Shown here piece after piece: positions 6,876 to 15,722 of a stretch of DNA of 64,000 nt (positions are counted from its first letter, which is position 1; every line of letters begins with the position of its first letter). The notes beneath the pieces were generated by a model. It saw only the letters and a program-made list of their open reading frames with translations. It did no database searches and was not told the origin of the DNA. The stretch is from AP-15 sp050729795 (GTDB lineage: Bacteria; Pseudomonadota; Alphaproteobacteria; ATCC43930; CGMCC-115725). A program made the translations under genes and the position numbers. Where the stretch lies: the NCBI GenBank assembly GCA_050729795.1, contig JBOHME010000006.1, forward strand, positions 15,234-79,233. Direction: 5' to 3'.

Positions 6876-9065
6876 GTGCAGCTCACCAGCTCCATCTCTC
6901 GGGCCAGCTATGTCACGCGGGGCGGCATCGGCGTCCGTCGAGAGGTCCGCGAGCAGCCTTATCAGCCGGCCGATAATGCGCTGGCACAGGCGCTCGATTG
7001 CAGGCGCGGCCTGTTGTTCTCGTCGAGCTTTGAGTTCCCCGGGCGCTATACCCGGTGGGATATGGGGTTTGTCGATCCGCCGCTCTCCGTCACCGCGCGC
7101 GGGCGAAGCTTTGCAATCGACGCGCTGAACCCCCGCGGCCGGGTGCTGTTGCCGGCGATTGCCAAAGCATTGGCGCAGCTGCCGCAGACCGGCATCGAGC
7201 TGGTCGGCGGGAGCGGTCTGCGCGGCGCGGTGAGAGAGAGCGCCGAGCGGTTTCCCGAGGAGCAACGCAGCCGTCAGCCATCGGTGTTCTCGGTGCTGCG
7301 CGCGCTCGTTCGATTGTTCTCAAGCACCGAGGACCAGCATCTCGGGCTTTATGGCGCGTTCGGTTATGACCTCGTGTTCCAGTTCGAGCCCATCCCGTTG
7401 AAGCTGCCGCGGGCGGACGACCAACGCGATTTGGTGGTTTATCTGCCCGATGAAATCCTCGTCGTCGACCATATGCGCCAGATCGCTGCAACGCATCGCT
7501 ATGAGTTCGAAGTTGCTGGCAGCTCGACCGCCGGCCTGCCGCACGAGACGGCGCCGGCACCCTATTCTCAGGGACCAGCCTCCGCGCGCGCGCCCGCGGA
7601 AAGCGACCATGCGCCGGGCGAGTACGCCGCTCTGGTCGAGCGCGCCAAGGACGCCTTCGTCCGTGGCGATCTGTTCGAAGTCGTGCCGGGCCAGCTGTTC
7701 GCCGATCGCTGCCCCGACCCGCCGAGCGTCGTCTTTCAGCGGCTGCGCCAGGCCAACCCGGCACCCTATGGTGCGCTGATCAATCTCGGCGACGGCGAAT
7801 TCCTGGTCTCGGCCTCACCCGAAATGTTTGTGCGCGTCGAGGGGAAGCGGATCGAGACCTGCCCGATCAGCGGCACGATCGCCCGCGGTCGCGACCCGGT
7901 CGAGGACGCCGAGCGCATTCGCGAATTGCTCAACTCGACCAAGGACGAGAGCGAATTGACGATGTGCACCGATGTCGACCGCAACGACAAGTCGCGGGTC
8001 GCGGTGCCGGGCAGCGTCAAGGTCATCGGCCGCCGCCAGATCGAGCTCTACTCGCGACTGATCCACACCGTGGATCATGTCGAGGGTGAATTGCGACCCG
8101 AATTCGACGCGCTCGACGGGTTTTTGAGCCACGCCTGGGCGGTGACCGTGACCGGCGCGCCGAAATTGTGGGCGATCCGCTTTATCGAGCAGCACGAGCG
8201 CTCGGCGCGGTGCTGGTATGGCGGTGCGATCGGGCGGGTGACGTTCGACGGCAACATGAACACCGGGCTCACGCTGCGTACGATCCGCATGCGGGATGGG
8301 ATCGGCGAAGTGCGGGCGGGTGCCACGCTGTTGTTCGACAGCGACCCGCAGGCCGAGGAGGCCGAGTGCCGGCTCAAGGCGTCGGCCCTGTTCGGCGCGA
8401 TCCGGGGCGAGACTTCGGCCCCTGCTCACCGGAGCGCGAGGATGCAACCGGCGGGCGCCACGGCGCGGGTCCTGCTGATCGACCACGAGGATTCCTTTGT
8501 CCACACCCTCGCCAACTACCTGCGCACGGCCGGGACCGAGGTGGTGACGATGCGCCCCGAGCTGGCGCGCGCCGCGCTCCGTCGCGACGCGGCGCCAGAT
8601 CTGGTCGTGCTGTCGCCGGGACCCGGCCGCCCCAATGATTTCGCGATGGGCGAAACAATCGACCTTTGCATCGAGCGCGCGCTGCCCGTCTTTGGCGTCT
8701 GTCTCGGGCTGCAAGGGATCGTCGAATATTTTGGCGGGGAGCTCGACCTGCTCCGCCGGCCGCATCACGGCAAACCGTCGCTCGTCCGGGTGCTGGGCGG
8801 CAGATTGCTGCGGGGATTGCCGGCGGAGTTTACGGTGGGCCGCTACCATTCGCTGCATGCGAGGCGCAGCCCCTTCCCGGCGGCGCTCTTAGTCACCGCG
8901 GAAACCGCAGACGGGGTGATCATGGCGATCGAGCATCGTGAGTTGCCCATCGCCGCGGTCCAGTTTCATCCCGAATCGGTCATGACCCTGCGCGACGAGA
9001 TCGGCATGCCGATCATCGGCGCGGTGCTCGCCGGCCTGACGATGGCCCATGTCCCGACCGCGTAG
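6876..9065 (+). CDS. trpE(G): Fused anthranilate synthase TrpE(G)
   Basis: This enzyme makes anthranilate from chorismate and glutamine, the first step of tryptophan synthesis. The N-terminal TrpE part (to about residue 520) has GLYGAFGYDL, DLFEVVPGQ, CPISGTIARG, DESELTMCTDVDRNDKSRV and LSHAWAVTVTGAPKLWA. The C-terminal TrpG glutaminase has DHEDSFVHTLANYL, LSPGPGRP, FGVCLGLQG (nucleophile Cys) and AVQFHPESVM. A GTG start with AGGAGG five bases upstream gives 729 aa, close to rhizobial TrpE(G). An earlier in-frame TTG lies inside the attenuator and is rejected. Expression should be controlled by the upstream attenuator. The remaining trp genes lie 3 kb downstream, after ppiD and tpiA. Confidence 0.96.
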   Translation: MQLTSSISRASYVTRGGIGVRREVREQPYQPADNALAQALDCRRGLLFSSSFEFPGRYTRWDMGFVDPPLSVTARGRSFAIDALNPRGRVLLPAIAKALAQLPQTGIELVGGSGLRGAVRESAERFPEEQRSRQPSVFSVLRALVRLFSSTEDQHLGLYGAFGYDLVFQFEPIPLKLPRADDQRDLVVYLPDEILVVDHMRQIAATHRYEFEVAGSSTAGLPHETAPAPYSQGPASARAPAESDHAPGEYAALVERAKDAFVRGDLFEVVPGQLFADRCPDPPSVVFQRLRQANPAPYGALINLGDGEFLVSASPEMFVRVEGKRIETCPISGTIARGRDPVEDAERIRELLNSTKDESELTMCTDVDRNDKSRVAVPGSVKVIGRRQIELYSRLIHTVDHVEGELRPEFDALDGFLSHAWAVTVTGAPKLWAIRFIEQHERSARCWYGGAIGRVTFDGNMNTGLTLRTIRMRDGIGEVRAGATLLFDSDPQAEEAECRLKASALFGAIRGETSAPAHRSARMQPAGATARVLLIDHEDSFVHTLANYLRTAGTEVVTMRPELARAALRRDAAPDLVVLSPGPGRPNDFAMGETIDLCIERALPVFGVCLGLQGIVEYFGGELDLLRRPHHGKPSLVRVLGGRLLRGLPAEFTVGRYHSLHARRSPFPAALLVTAETADGVIMAIEHRELPIAAVQFHPESVMTLRDEIGMPIIGAVLAGLTMAHVPTA

Positions 9066-9090
9066 GAGAGCCAACCGACGGGATGGCAGG

Positions 9091-10968
9091 TCAGAACATC
9101 TGGTCCAGCGTCTGCTGCCTGATCGCGACCGGGATGTGGTCGCGCAGGGATTGTGAGAATTCTTCGCCGAGATCGGTCTGGATCCCGGCGCCGATCTCGC
9201 GGGACAGCCCCTCGGTTGCGGTCTTTGCGCCGATTTTCGGTTCCTGCACCAAGATCAGCTGGGCCGCATAAGAGCCGTTGGCATCGGAAGCGGTGACGGC
9301 GGCACCGGGCTTGACCGCGAACAGCCGCGCGACCAGCGCCGGTGCCACCCCGTCGGCACCCGCCGATTGGCGCAGCAACGGCGGCGAGGTCGTGACCTTC
9401 AGTCCCTTAGCCGCCGCGACAGCCGACAGCGACGTGCCCGGCTTGACCGCGGCGGCCAGCGCCTGGGCCCGTGCGGTGACCAAATCGCGACGCCGCTCCG
9501 CCTGCCAACCGGCGATTGCCTGATCCTTGACCTCGGTGAGCGGTCGGATCGAGGGCGGCACGATCTTGGTCAGCTGCAGCACGAAAATCGCACCTTCGGG
9601 CGTCTGTGTAACCCGCGTCGTACGGTCGGCCTCGGTGGCGAAGGCGAGCTTCAGCACCGATGCGGGGGCGACCGGCAGCACCACCGTCTTGCCGGCACGA
9701 TCGCGGCCCTGGTCATCGATCCTGGCGACGACCGTGGTCTTCAATCCGAACTTGGCTGCGGCCGCGCCGATCCCGGCGCCGCCGGCAATCGCGTCGTCCA
9801 CATGGTTGGCGACGGTGTAGAGGCGGTCGACGGCTTCGTCATGAGCGACGTCCGCCTGCAGCTTCGCCTTCGCCTCGTCAAAGCTCTCGGTTCGCGGCGG
9901 CTCGATCCTGGTGATCCGCAGGATGTGCCAGCCGAGCGGTGAATGCACCGGCGTGCTCGGCTTGTTGAGCGGCAATGCGAACGCCACCTTGGCGAGGGTG
10001 TCAGGCAGCTCGGACTGCGCCAATAGCCCCAGATCGATGGTCTGGGGGGTCTGCCCGGCGATCGTGGTGGCCACCTCGTTCCAGCTCTGGCCGGCGGCGA
10101 GCGCCGCCTCGGCGGCCTTCGCCTTGTCCTCGGTCGGCACCAGGATCTGCTGCACGTCGCGCCGTTCGGGCAGCGCGAACTCGGCCTGCCGCTGGTTGTA
10201 GGCACTCTTCAGCCTCTCCAGCGGCACAGCGATCGTCTTGGCCAGATCGGACGGGGTCAGGCTCGCCAGCATAAACCCGCGATATTCGGGCGCACGAAAA
10301 AGATCCTGATGAGCATCATAATACTTGGTCAGCTCGGCCTCTGTCGGCTGGCCGACATCGCTTGCGCCCGCATCCGGAATGGTTACGATCGTTGCGATGC
10401 GCTTCTCGTTGCGGTAGCGATAGAGCGCATCGACCATGGCCGGCGGGGCGGCGGCGCCGGCGGTGATCGCCTGCAACAGATCGTTGCGCGGGATCTCCTG
10501 GCGCAGGCGCTCGACATACTGGCCCTCGCTCAACTGGTTCGCCGCCAGCAGCGCGTCGAACGCGGCGCGATCAAAGCCGCCGGTGCGCCCACGGAACATC
10601 GGATCCTGGGTGATCGTGTTGCGGATCACATCATCCGAGACTTCGAGACGCAGCCGTGTGGTCTCCTGATCGAGCAGGCTGCGGTCGATCAGCTGCCGCA
10701 GCACGTCATCGATGACGCCCATCTTCTTGGCCTGGCGCAGATTGACGGCGCTGCCGGTCTCGGTGCTGAGGCGATCGAGCGCCGGCTGCACGGCATTTTG
10801 CAAGGCACTCGCATCGATGCTCTGGCCGCCGACCGTGGCGACCGAGGTATCCGGCGGGCGACCGCGAAAGATGTCGCCGATGCCCCAGATCCCGAAGGTG
10901 ATGATCAAGATGCCGAAGAGGCCCTTGACAAACCAGGACCCGGCCTGGGAGCGGATCGCTTGCAGCAT
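9091..10968 (-). CDS. ppiD: Periplasmic folding factor, SurA/PpiD-type peptidyl-prolyl isomerase
   Basis: This 625-aa protein is anchored by one N-terminal membrane segment (VKGLFGILIITFGIWGIGDI, about residues 14-33). A SurA_N-like region follows (QSIDASALQNAV, QLIDRSLLDQE), then a parvulin-type rotamase domain around residues 250-370 (DVQQILVPTEDKAKAAEAAL, HSPLGWHILRI). The C-terminal half is variable, as in PpiD. It probably assists outer-membrane protein folding at the Sec translocon. The start MLQAIRSQAGSWFVKG fits the family; the much longer ORF upstream runs antisense through tpiA. It is convergent with trpE(G) and divergent from tpiA. Confidence 0.88.
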   Translation of the reverse strand: MLQAIRSQAGSWFVKGLFGILIITFGIWGIGDIFRGRPPDTSVATVGGQSIDASALQNAVQPALDRLSTETGSAVNLRQAKKMGVIDDVLRQLIDRSLLDQETTRLRLEVSDDVIRNTITQDPMFRGRTGGFDRAAFDALLAANQLSEGQYVERLRQEIPRNDLLQAITAGAAAPPAMVDALYRYRNEKRIATIVTIPDAGASDVGQPTEAELTKYYDAHQDLFRAPEYRGFMLASLTPSDLAKTIAVPLERLKSAYNQRQAEFALPERRDVQQILVPTEDKAKAAEAALAAGQSWNEVATTIAGQTPQTIDLGLLAQSELPDTLAKVAFALPLNKPSTPVHSPLGWHILRITRIEPPRTESFDEAKAKLQADVAHDEAVDRLYTVANHVDDAIAGGAGIGAAAAKFGLKTTVVARIDDQGRDRAGKTVVLPVAPASVLKLAFATEADRTTRVTQTPEGAIFVLQLTKIVPPSIRPLTEVKDQAIAGWQAERRRDLVTARAQALAAAVKPGTSLSAVAAAKGLKVTTSPPLLRQSAGADGVAPALVARLFAVKPGAAVTASDANGSYAAQLILVQEPKIGAKTATEGLSREIGAGIQTDLGEEFSQSLRDHIPVAIRQQTLDQMF

Positions 10969-11104
10969 GGTGCTGCCGGCCTCTAACTGGCGGCGCGGGC
11001 GGTTGACCCGCCCGGATGCCGGTGTGATCGTGACGAGGCGAGATGATAGGGGCGCCGGGAGAGGGCCGCAACAGCGGCCCGCCGCCGCACGCCGAGGAGG
11101 GCGA

Positions 11105-11851
11105 ATGACCGATCGGACCCGGCTCGTCGCCGGCAACTGGAAGATGAACGGGTTGCGCGCCGACAGCGTCTCCCTCGCCGGTGCGCTGGCACGGCGGGCA
11201 CGCGAGCCAGGAAGCAATGCGACGCTCGGCTGCGAGCTCCTGGTTTGCCCACCCTCGACGCTGCTCGCGGTGGTGCAGGGCGCCATCGCCGGCAGCGGCA
11301 TCGCGCTCGGCGCCCAGGACTGCCACGCTGCGCCAAAGGGGGCGTTCACCGGCGATGTCAGCGCCGAGATGCTGGCCGATGCCGGGTGCACCCATGTCAT
11401 TCTCGGGCATTCCGAGCGCCGCCACGGCCATGGCGAGAGCGACGCCGAGATTCGCGCCAAAATCGAGGCCGCGTGCCGGGCCGGGCTCCGGCCGATCCTA
11501 TGTGTCGGCGAAACCCGCGAAGAGCGCGAGGCCGGGCAGGCGGTTGCGGTCGTCGCCGCGCAGCTTTCGGGCTCGATCCCTCGGGGTCTCGACCGGGCCC
11601 GGCTGATCGTCGCCTATGAGCCGGTCTGGGCGATCGGTACCGGGCTCAGCGCCACCCTCGGCGACATCGCGGCGATGCATGCGGCGATCCGCGCGGACCT
11701 CGCGCCCGACGCACGGGTCCTCTATGGCGGCTCGGTCAACCCGGCCAACGCCGCTGCGATCCTGGCACTCCCCGATGTCGATGGCGCGCTGGTGGGTGGC
11801 GCCAGCCTCGATGCCGATTCGTTCTGGGCGATCGCCCGCAGCTATGCATAG
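11105..11851 (+). CDS. tpiA: Triosephosphate isomerase
   Basis: TpiA interconverts dihydroxyacetone phosphate and glyceraldehyde 3-phosphate. The 248-aa product has GNWKMN (Lys13), the catalytic His in GHSERR (His102), the catalytic Glu in YEPVWAIGTG (Glu172), YGGSVNPAN and GALVGGASL, the full catalytic set. GAGGAGG stands a few bases upstream of the ATG. An in-frame ORF extending 131 codons further upstream overlaps ppiD antisense and is rejected. Divergent from ppiD. Confidence 0.97.
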   Translation: MTDRTRLVAGNWKMNGLRADSVSLAGALARRAREPGSNATLGCELLVCPPSTLLAVVQGAIAGSGIALGAQDCHAAPKGAFTGDVSAEMLADAGCTHVILGHSERRHGHGESDAEIRAKIEAACRAGLRPILCVGETREEREAGQAVAVVAAQLSGSIPRGLDRARLIVAYEPVWAIGTGLSATLGDIAAMHAAIRADLAPDARVLYGGSVNPANAAAILALPDVDGALVGGASLDADSFWAIARSYA

Positions 11852-12021
11852 GAATGTCCATGTGCCGACCCGTTCTGGCGGGATCGCTCGGGCCCGGTCC
11901 GGGCGCGGCGTTCCGTTGGCCACCCGGCGCTGCTATAAGAATGTCCCCCGCTGCTGGCGAGCCTGCGCATGGTCCTGCTAATCGACAATCCACGCCCATC
12001 AGCGACCCCGGACTCCGCCTG

Positions 12022-13071
12022 ATGAGCGGCGTGGCGGGCGATCTCAAATCGCTGCTAGCGGTGGCCGCCCAAGGCCGCAGCCTCACCGAGACCGAAGCCG
12101 AGCGGGCGTTCGACATCATCATGAGCGGCGACGCGACGCCGTCGCAGATGGGCGCGTTCCTGATGGCGCTGCGGGTCCGCGGCGAGACCGTCGATGAGAT
12201 CGCGGGTGCGGCGCGGATCATGCGGGCCAAGGCCGCGGCGATTGACGCCCCGCCGGGCGCGATCGACACTTGCGGTACTGGCGGCGATGCCTCGGGCAGC
12301 TTCAACATCTCGACGGCGAGCGCGCTGGTCGTTGCCGGCTGCGGCGTTCCGGTCGCCAAGCACGGCAATCGAGCGCTGTCTTCGAAATCGGGATCGGCCG
12401 ACGTGCTGACCGCGCTCGGCGTCAATATAGAAGCCGATCTGGCGTTGGTGCGGGCCTGTCTGTGGGAGATCGGCATCGGCTTTCTGATGGCGCCGCGGCA
12501 TCACAGCGCCACCCGCCATGTCGCTCCCACCCGTGTCGAGCTCGGCACCCGCACGATCTTCAATCTGTTGGGGCCGCTGTCGAACCCGGCCCATGCCCGC
12601 CGCCAGCTGGTCGGCGTGTTCGCCCCCGAATGGGTAAAGCCGATGGCCGAGGTGCTCGGGCGGCTCGGCGGCGAGCGCGCCTGGGTCGTGCATGGCGACG
12701 GGCTCGACGAATTGACCACGGCCGGGCCCAACACGGTCGCCGCGCTCGATGGCGGCCGTGTCGATATCTTCGAGGTTGTCGCCGCGGATGCCGGGTTGCC
12801 GGAAGCGCGGCCAGAGGATTTGCGCGGCGGCGAGCCCGCTTACAACGCAGCGCTGATGCGCGACCTGCTCGGCGGGGTCGGCGGTCCGCTGCGCGACATC
12901 GTCCTGCTGAACAGCGCCGCGGCATTGCTGATCGCCGGCCGGGTGGCAAATCTCGGCGAAGGTGCCGGGCTCGCGGCTCGATCGATCGATTCGGGTGCGG
13001 CCCGCCAGGTGCTGGCGGAGCTGGTCTCCCGCACCAATGCCTGCGCCAGCGCCACGCAGGCCGCGCTATGA
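12022..13071 (+). CDS. trpD: Anthranilate phosphoribosyltransferase
   Basis: TrpD transfers phosphoribose from PRPP to anthranilate. The 349-aa product shows the glycine-rich PRPP loop DTCGTGGDASGSFNISTA, VAKHGNRALSSKSGSADVL, MAPRHHSATRHVAPTRVELG and FNLLGPLSNPA, all typical. The chosen ATG (MSGVAGDLKSLL) gives the usual length. Two earlier in-frame ATGs would add 27 or 56 residues without family similarity, and no strong ribosome site decides between them. Its stop overlaps the trpC start (ATGA), so translation is probably coupled. Confidence 0.94.
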   Translation: MSGVAGDLKSLLAVAAQGRSLTETEAERAFDIIMSGDATPSQMGAFLMALRVRGETVDEIAGAARIMRAKAAAIDAPPGAIDTCGTGGDASGSFNISTASALVVAGCGVPVAKHGNRALSSKSGSADVLTALGVNIEADLALVRACLWEIGIGFLMAPRHHSATRHVAPTRVELGTRTIFNLLGPLSNPAHARRQLVGVFAPEWVKPMAEVLGRLGGERAWVVHGDGLDELTTAGPNTVAALDGGRVDIFEVVAADAGLPEARPEDLRGGEPAYNAALMRDLLGGVGGPLRDIVLLNSAAALLIAGRVANLGEGAGLAARSIDSGAARQVLAELVSRTNACASATQAAL

Positions 13072-14336
13072 GCGACGTGCTGGAGCGCATCTGCACCGAC
13101 AAGCGCGCCGAGATCGCCCGCGCCAAGACGGCGATGCCAGAGCCGAGGCTGGTCGCGGACCTCGCCTCGGCATCGCCGGTGCGGCCTTTTGCCGAAGCTC
13201 TGGCGCGACATCTGGCTTTGGGCCGCTACGGTCTGATCGCCGAGATCAAGAAAGCCTCCCCGAGCGCCGGGCTGATCCGCGCCGACTTTGATCCCGCGGC
13301 GCTGGCCCGTTCCTACGCCGAGGGCGGCGCCACCTGTCTTTCGGTCCTGACCGACACCCCTCATTTCCAGGGCAGCGTCGCCGATCTGCACACCGCGCGC
13401 CGCGCGGCACCGGAATTGCCGGTGCTGCGCAAGGACTTCATCCTCGATCCGTATCAGGTGATCGAGAGCCGGCTGGTCGGTGCGGACTGTATCCTGTTGA
13501 TCATGGCGGCGCTGTCCGACGACAGCGCGCGCGAATTGGCGGCGGTTGCGGGCGAACTTGGCCTCGACGTGCTGGCCGAAGCGCATGATGCCGCCGAGCT
13601 CGATCGCGCGCTGCAGCTCCCAGTCAGGCTGATTGGACTCAACAACCGTAATCTCAAGACGTTGTCGGTCGATCTTAAGACAACAGAAGAGCTCGCGAAA
13701 CAAGTCCCGCCGGATCGGATCGTGGTCGCCGAAAGCGGCCTGCGGGGTCCGGACGATCTCGATCGGCTCGCCGCCGCCGGCGCGCGTTGCTTTCTGGTCG
13801 GCGAAACCCTGATGCGAGCATCCGATGTCGCCGTGGCGACGCGCCAGTTGCTGCGTCTGCCCGAATTCACCCATCTCGACGCCGCGGGTCACGCCCGGAT
13901 GGTCGATATCTCCGCCAAGGGCGAGACCGATCGGATTGCACGCGCCGGCGCGCGCGTGGTGATGCAGAGGGAGACCCTGGAGCGCATCCGCGTTGGCGAT
14001 GTCGCCAAAGGCGACGTGCTGGCGGTCGCTCGCCTTGCCGGGATCATGGCGGCCAAGCGTACTGCCGAGCTGATCCCGCTCTGCCACCCGCTGGCGCTGA
14101 CCTCGGTCGAGCTCGATCTCGTCTGCGTTCCGGAGCAAAACGCCGTCGAGATCGCCGCGACCTGCCGCCTGCGCGGACGCACCGGGGTCGAAATGGAGGC
14201 GTTGACCGCAGTCGCGGTGGCCGCGCTGACGGTCTACGACATGTGCAAGGCGGTCGATCGCGGAATGCTCGTCACCGACGTGCGGCTGTTGCACAAAGCA
14301 GGCGGCAAATCAGGCATCTGGGAGAGAGTCCCGTGA
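13068..14336 (+). CDS. trpC-moaC: Fused indole-3-glycerol phosphate synthase / cyclic pyranopterin monophosphate synthase (TrpC-MoaC)
   Basis: A single 422-codon frame covers two enzymes. Residues 1 to about 262 are TrpC (LIAEIKKASPSAGLIR, VLRKDFILDPYQV, GADCILLI, GLNNRNLKT, VAESGL, FLVGETLMRA). Residues 268-422 are MoaC (THLDAAGHARMVDISAKGET, AAKRTAELIPLCHPL, GVEMEALTAVAVAALTVYDM, GGKSGIWE). The linker is only about five residues, and MoaC starts exactly where its own first codons would normally be. TrpC closes the indole ring in tryptophan synthesis; MoaC makes cyclic pyranopterin for molybdenum cofactor. In related genomes these are usually separate neighbours. No stop or frameshift is visible at the join. 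A sequencing error remains possible. It overlaps trpD (ATGA) and moeA (GTGA). Confidence 0.9.
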   Translation: MSDVLERICTDKRAEIARAKTAMPEPRLVADLASASPVRPFAEALARHLALGRYGLIAEIKKASPSAGLIRADFDPAALARSYAEGGATCLSVLTDTPHFQGSVADLHTARRAAPELPVLRKDFILDPYQVIESRLVGADCILLIMAALSDDSARELAAVAGELGLDVLAEAHDAAELDRALQLPVRLIGLNNRNLKTLSVDLKTTEELAKQVPPDRIVVAESGLRGPDDLDRLAAAGARCFLVGETLMRASDVAVATRQLLRLPEFTHLDAAGHARMVDISAKGETDRIARAGARVVMQRETLERIRVGDVAKGDVLAVARLAGIMAAKRTAELIPLCHPLALTSVELDLVCVPEQNAVEIAATCRLRGRTGVEMEALTAVAVAALTVYDMCKAVDRGMLVTDVRLLHKAGGKSGIWERVP

Positions 14337-15547
14337 TACTGGTCGAAGAGGCGCTGGCGCGGCTCCTGGCCTTGGTCGAGGCCTTGCCGGCGGAGCAGAT
14401 CTCGCTCGCGGATGGCCTCGGTCGGGTCCTCGCGGAGGATGTGGCGGCCCGCCGGACTCAGCCACCTTTCGCTGTCTCGGCGATGGATGGCTATGCGGTG
14501 CGGGCGGCTGATCTCGGACGGATCCCGGTCGAATTGCGCATTGTTGCCGAGGTCCCGGCCGGGTCCGGGTTCGGCGGTCGGATCGGCCCTGGCGAGGCAG
14601 CGCGAATCTTCACCGGCGCACCGATGCCCGATGGCACCGACACGATCGTGATCCAGGAAGACACGGAGCGGCTGGGCGACCGGGTCCGGATCACCGAAGG
14701 CGCCCGCCGCGGCCGTTATGTCCGGCGAGAAGGGCTCGATTTTGCCGCCGGCGATGTGCTGTTGCGGGCGGGCCGGCGGCTCGGCGCGCGCGACATCGGT
14801 CTGTTGGCGGCGATGAACCGGCCGTGGCTGACGGTGCATCGCCGGCCGCGCATCGGCATTCTGTCGACCGGAGACGAGATCGTGATGCCGGGCGATCCGA
14901 TCGGGCCGCACCAGATCGTCAGCTCGAACAGCCTGGCGCTCGGCGCCATAGTCACTGCCTGCGGCGGGGTTGCGGTATCGGTCGGCAACGCACCAGACGA
15001 TGTCGAGGCGTTGCGCCGCATAGCCGCCGCGACAAAGGGTGTCGATCTGCTGGTGACGACGGGTGGGGTTTCGGTCGGCGAGCACGATCTGGTGCGCGAG
15101 GCGCTGGCCGCGGATGGTTTCGATCTCGATTTCTGGCAGATCGCGATGCGCCCGGGCAAGCCGCTGATGGTCGGGCGCTATCACGCGACCCCGATGCTCG
15201 GCCTGCCCGGAAACCCGGTTTCCACCTTCGTCTGTGCGATGCTGTTTCTCGCCCCCGCGATCGAGCGGATGTCCGGCATCGCGCCGACGCCCGGAACGAC
15301 AGCGACCGCGCGGCTCGGCGCGGCCCTGCCGGCCAATGACCAGCGCCAGGATTATTTGCGGGCCCGGCTCGCGCGCGCCGCCGACGGCAGCGAGGAGGTC
15401 TATGCGTTCGACGTCCAGGACAGCTCGATGATGCGTCTGCTCTCTGCCGCCGATTGCTTGATCCTGCGCCCGCCGCACGCTCCGGCGGCTCAGGCTGGCA
15501 GCATCGTCCCGCTGGTGCGCTTTCCGGCTGGTGCGCTGCCGATCTGA
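14333..15547 (+). CDS. moeA: Molybdopterin molybdenumtransferase MoeA
   Basis: MoeA inserts molybdate into adenylylated molybdopterin. The 404-aa protein shows PPFAVSAMDGYAVRAADL, GRIGPGEAARIFTGAPMP, GILSTGDEIVMPG, VTTGGVSVGEHDLV, MRPGKPLMVG and GLPGNPVSTFVC, the normal domain order. A GTG start overlaps the trpC-moaC stop (GTGA) and has GGAGAG upstream, so it is translationally coupled. The ORF extending further upstream is antisense or out of frame with moaC and is rejected. A 12-bp tandem repeat and the lexA promoter follow. Confidence 0.95.
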   Translation: MILVEEALARLLALVEALPAEQISLADGLGRVLAEDVAARRTQPPFAVSAMDGYAVRAADLGRIPVELRIVAEVPAGSGFGGRIGPGEAARIFTGAPMPDGTDTIVIQEDTERLGDRVRITEGARRGRYVRREGLDFAAGDVLLRAGRRLGARDIGLLAAMNRPWLTVHRRPRIGILSTGDEIVMPGDPIGPHQIVSSNSLALGAIVTACGGVAVSVGNAPDDVEALRRIAAATKGVDLLVTTGGVSVGEHDLVREALAADGFDLDFWQIAMRPGKPLMVGRYHATPMLGLPGNPVSTFVCAMLFLAPAIERMSGIAPTPGTTATARLGAALPANDQRQDYLRARLARAADGSEEVYAFDVQDSSMMRLLSAADCLILRPPHAPAAQAGSIVPLVRFPAGALPI

Positions 15548-15580
15548 GCGTTCGCGAAAGCATCTCCGGTAATTTTACCC

Positions 15581-15628
15581 TGTCCCGGGGAATGTCCCGG
15601 GGAATGTCCCGGGGAATGTCTCGGCCAA
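15581..15628. repeat. 12-bp tandem repeat between moeA and lexA
   Basis: Three perfect copies of tgtcccggggaa are followed by one degenerate copy (tgtctcggccaa). The array begins about 34 bases after the moeA stop and ends about 20 bases before the lexA -35 element. Each unit contains the palindrome CCCGGG. Function unknown. Confidence 0.9.
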
Positions 15629-15648
15629 TTTTGTTTTGCCTTTGCCCC

Positions 15649-15677
15649 TTGACGCGGCGAGCGAACTAAAGTAGAAC
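15649..15677 (+). promoter_or_regulatory. lexA promoter with overlapping LexA (SOS) box
   Basis: TTGACG (15649-15654) and TAGAAC (15672-15677) are spaced by 17 bases, a strong sigma-70-type promoter. GAAC-N7-GAAC at 15663-15677 is the reverse complement of the alphaproteobacterial SOS box GTTC-N7-GTTC, and it covers the -10 element. This predicts that LexA represses its own gene, released on DNA damage. Confidence 0.85.
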
Positions 15678-15722
15678 GTCCGCAGAGTTTCGGGTTCGTT
15701 CCAGACTGGCCGAGGGGACTTC

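Noticed and set aside
11854..12021. N-terminal extension of trpD
   Set aside because: In-frame with two ATGs but without family similarity or a ribosome site. Treated as untranslated leader.
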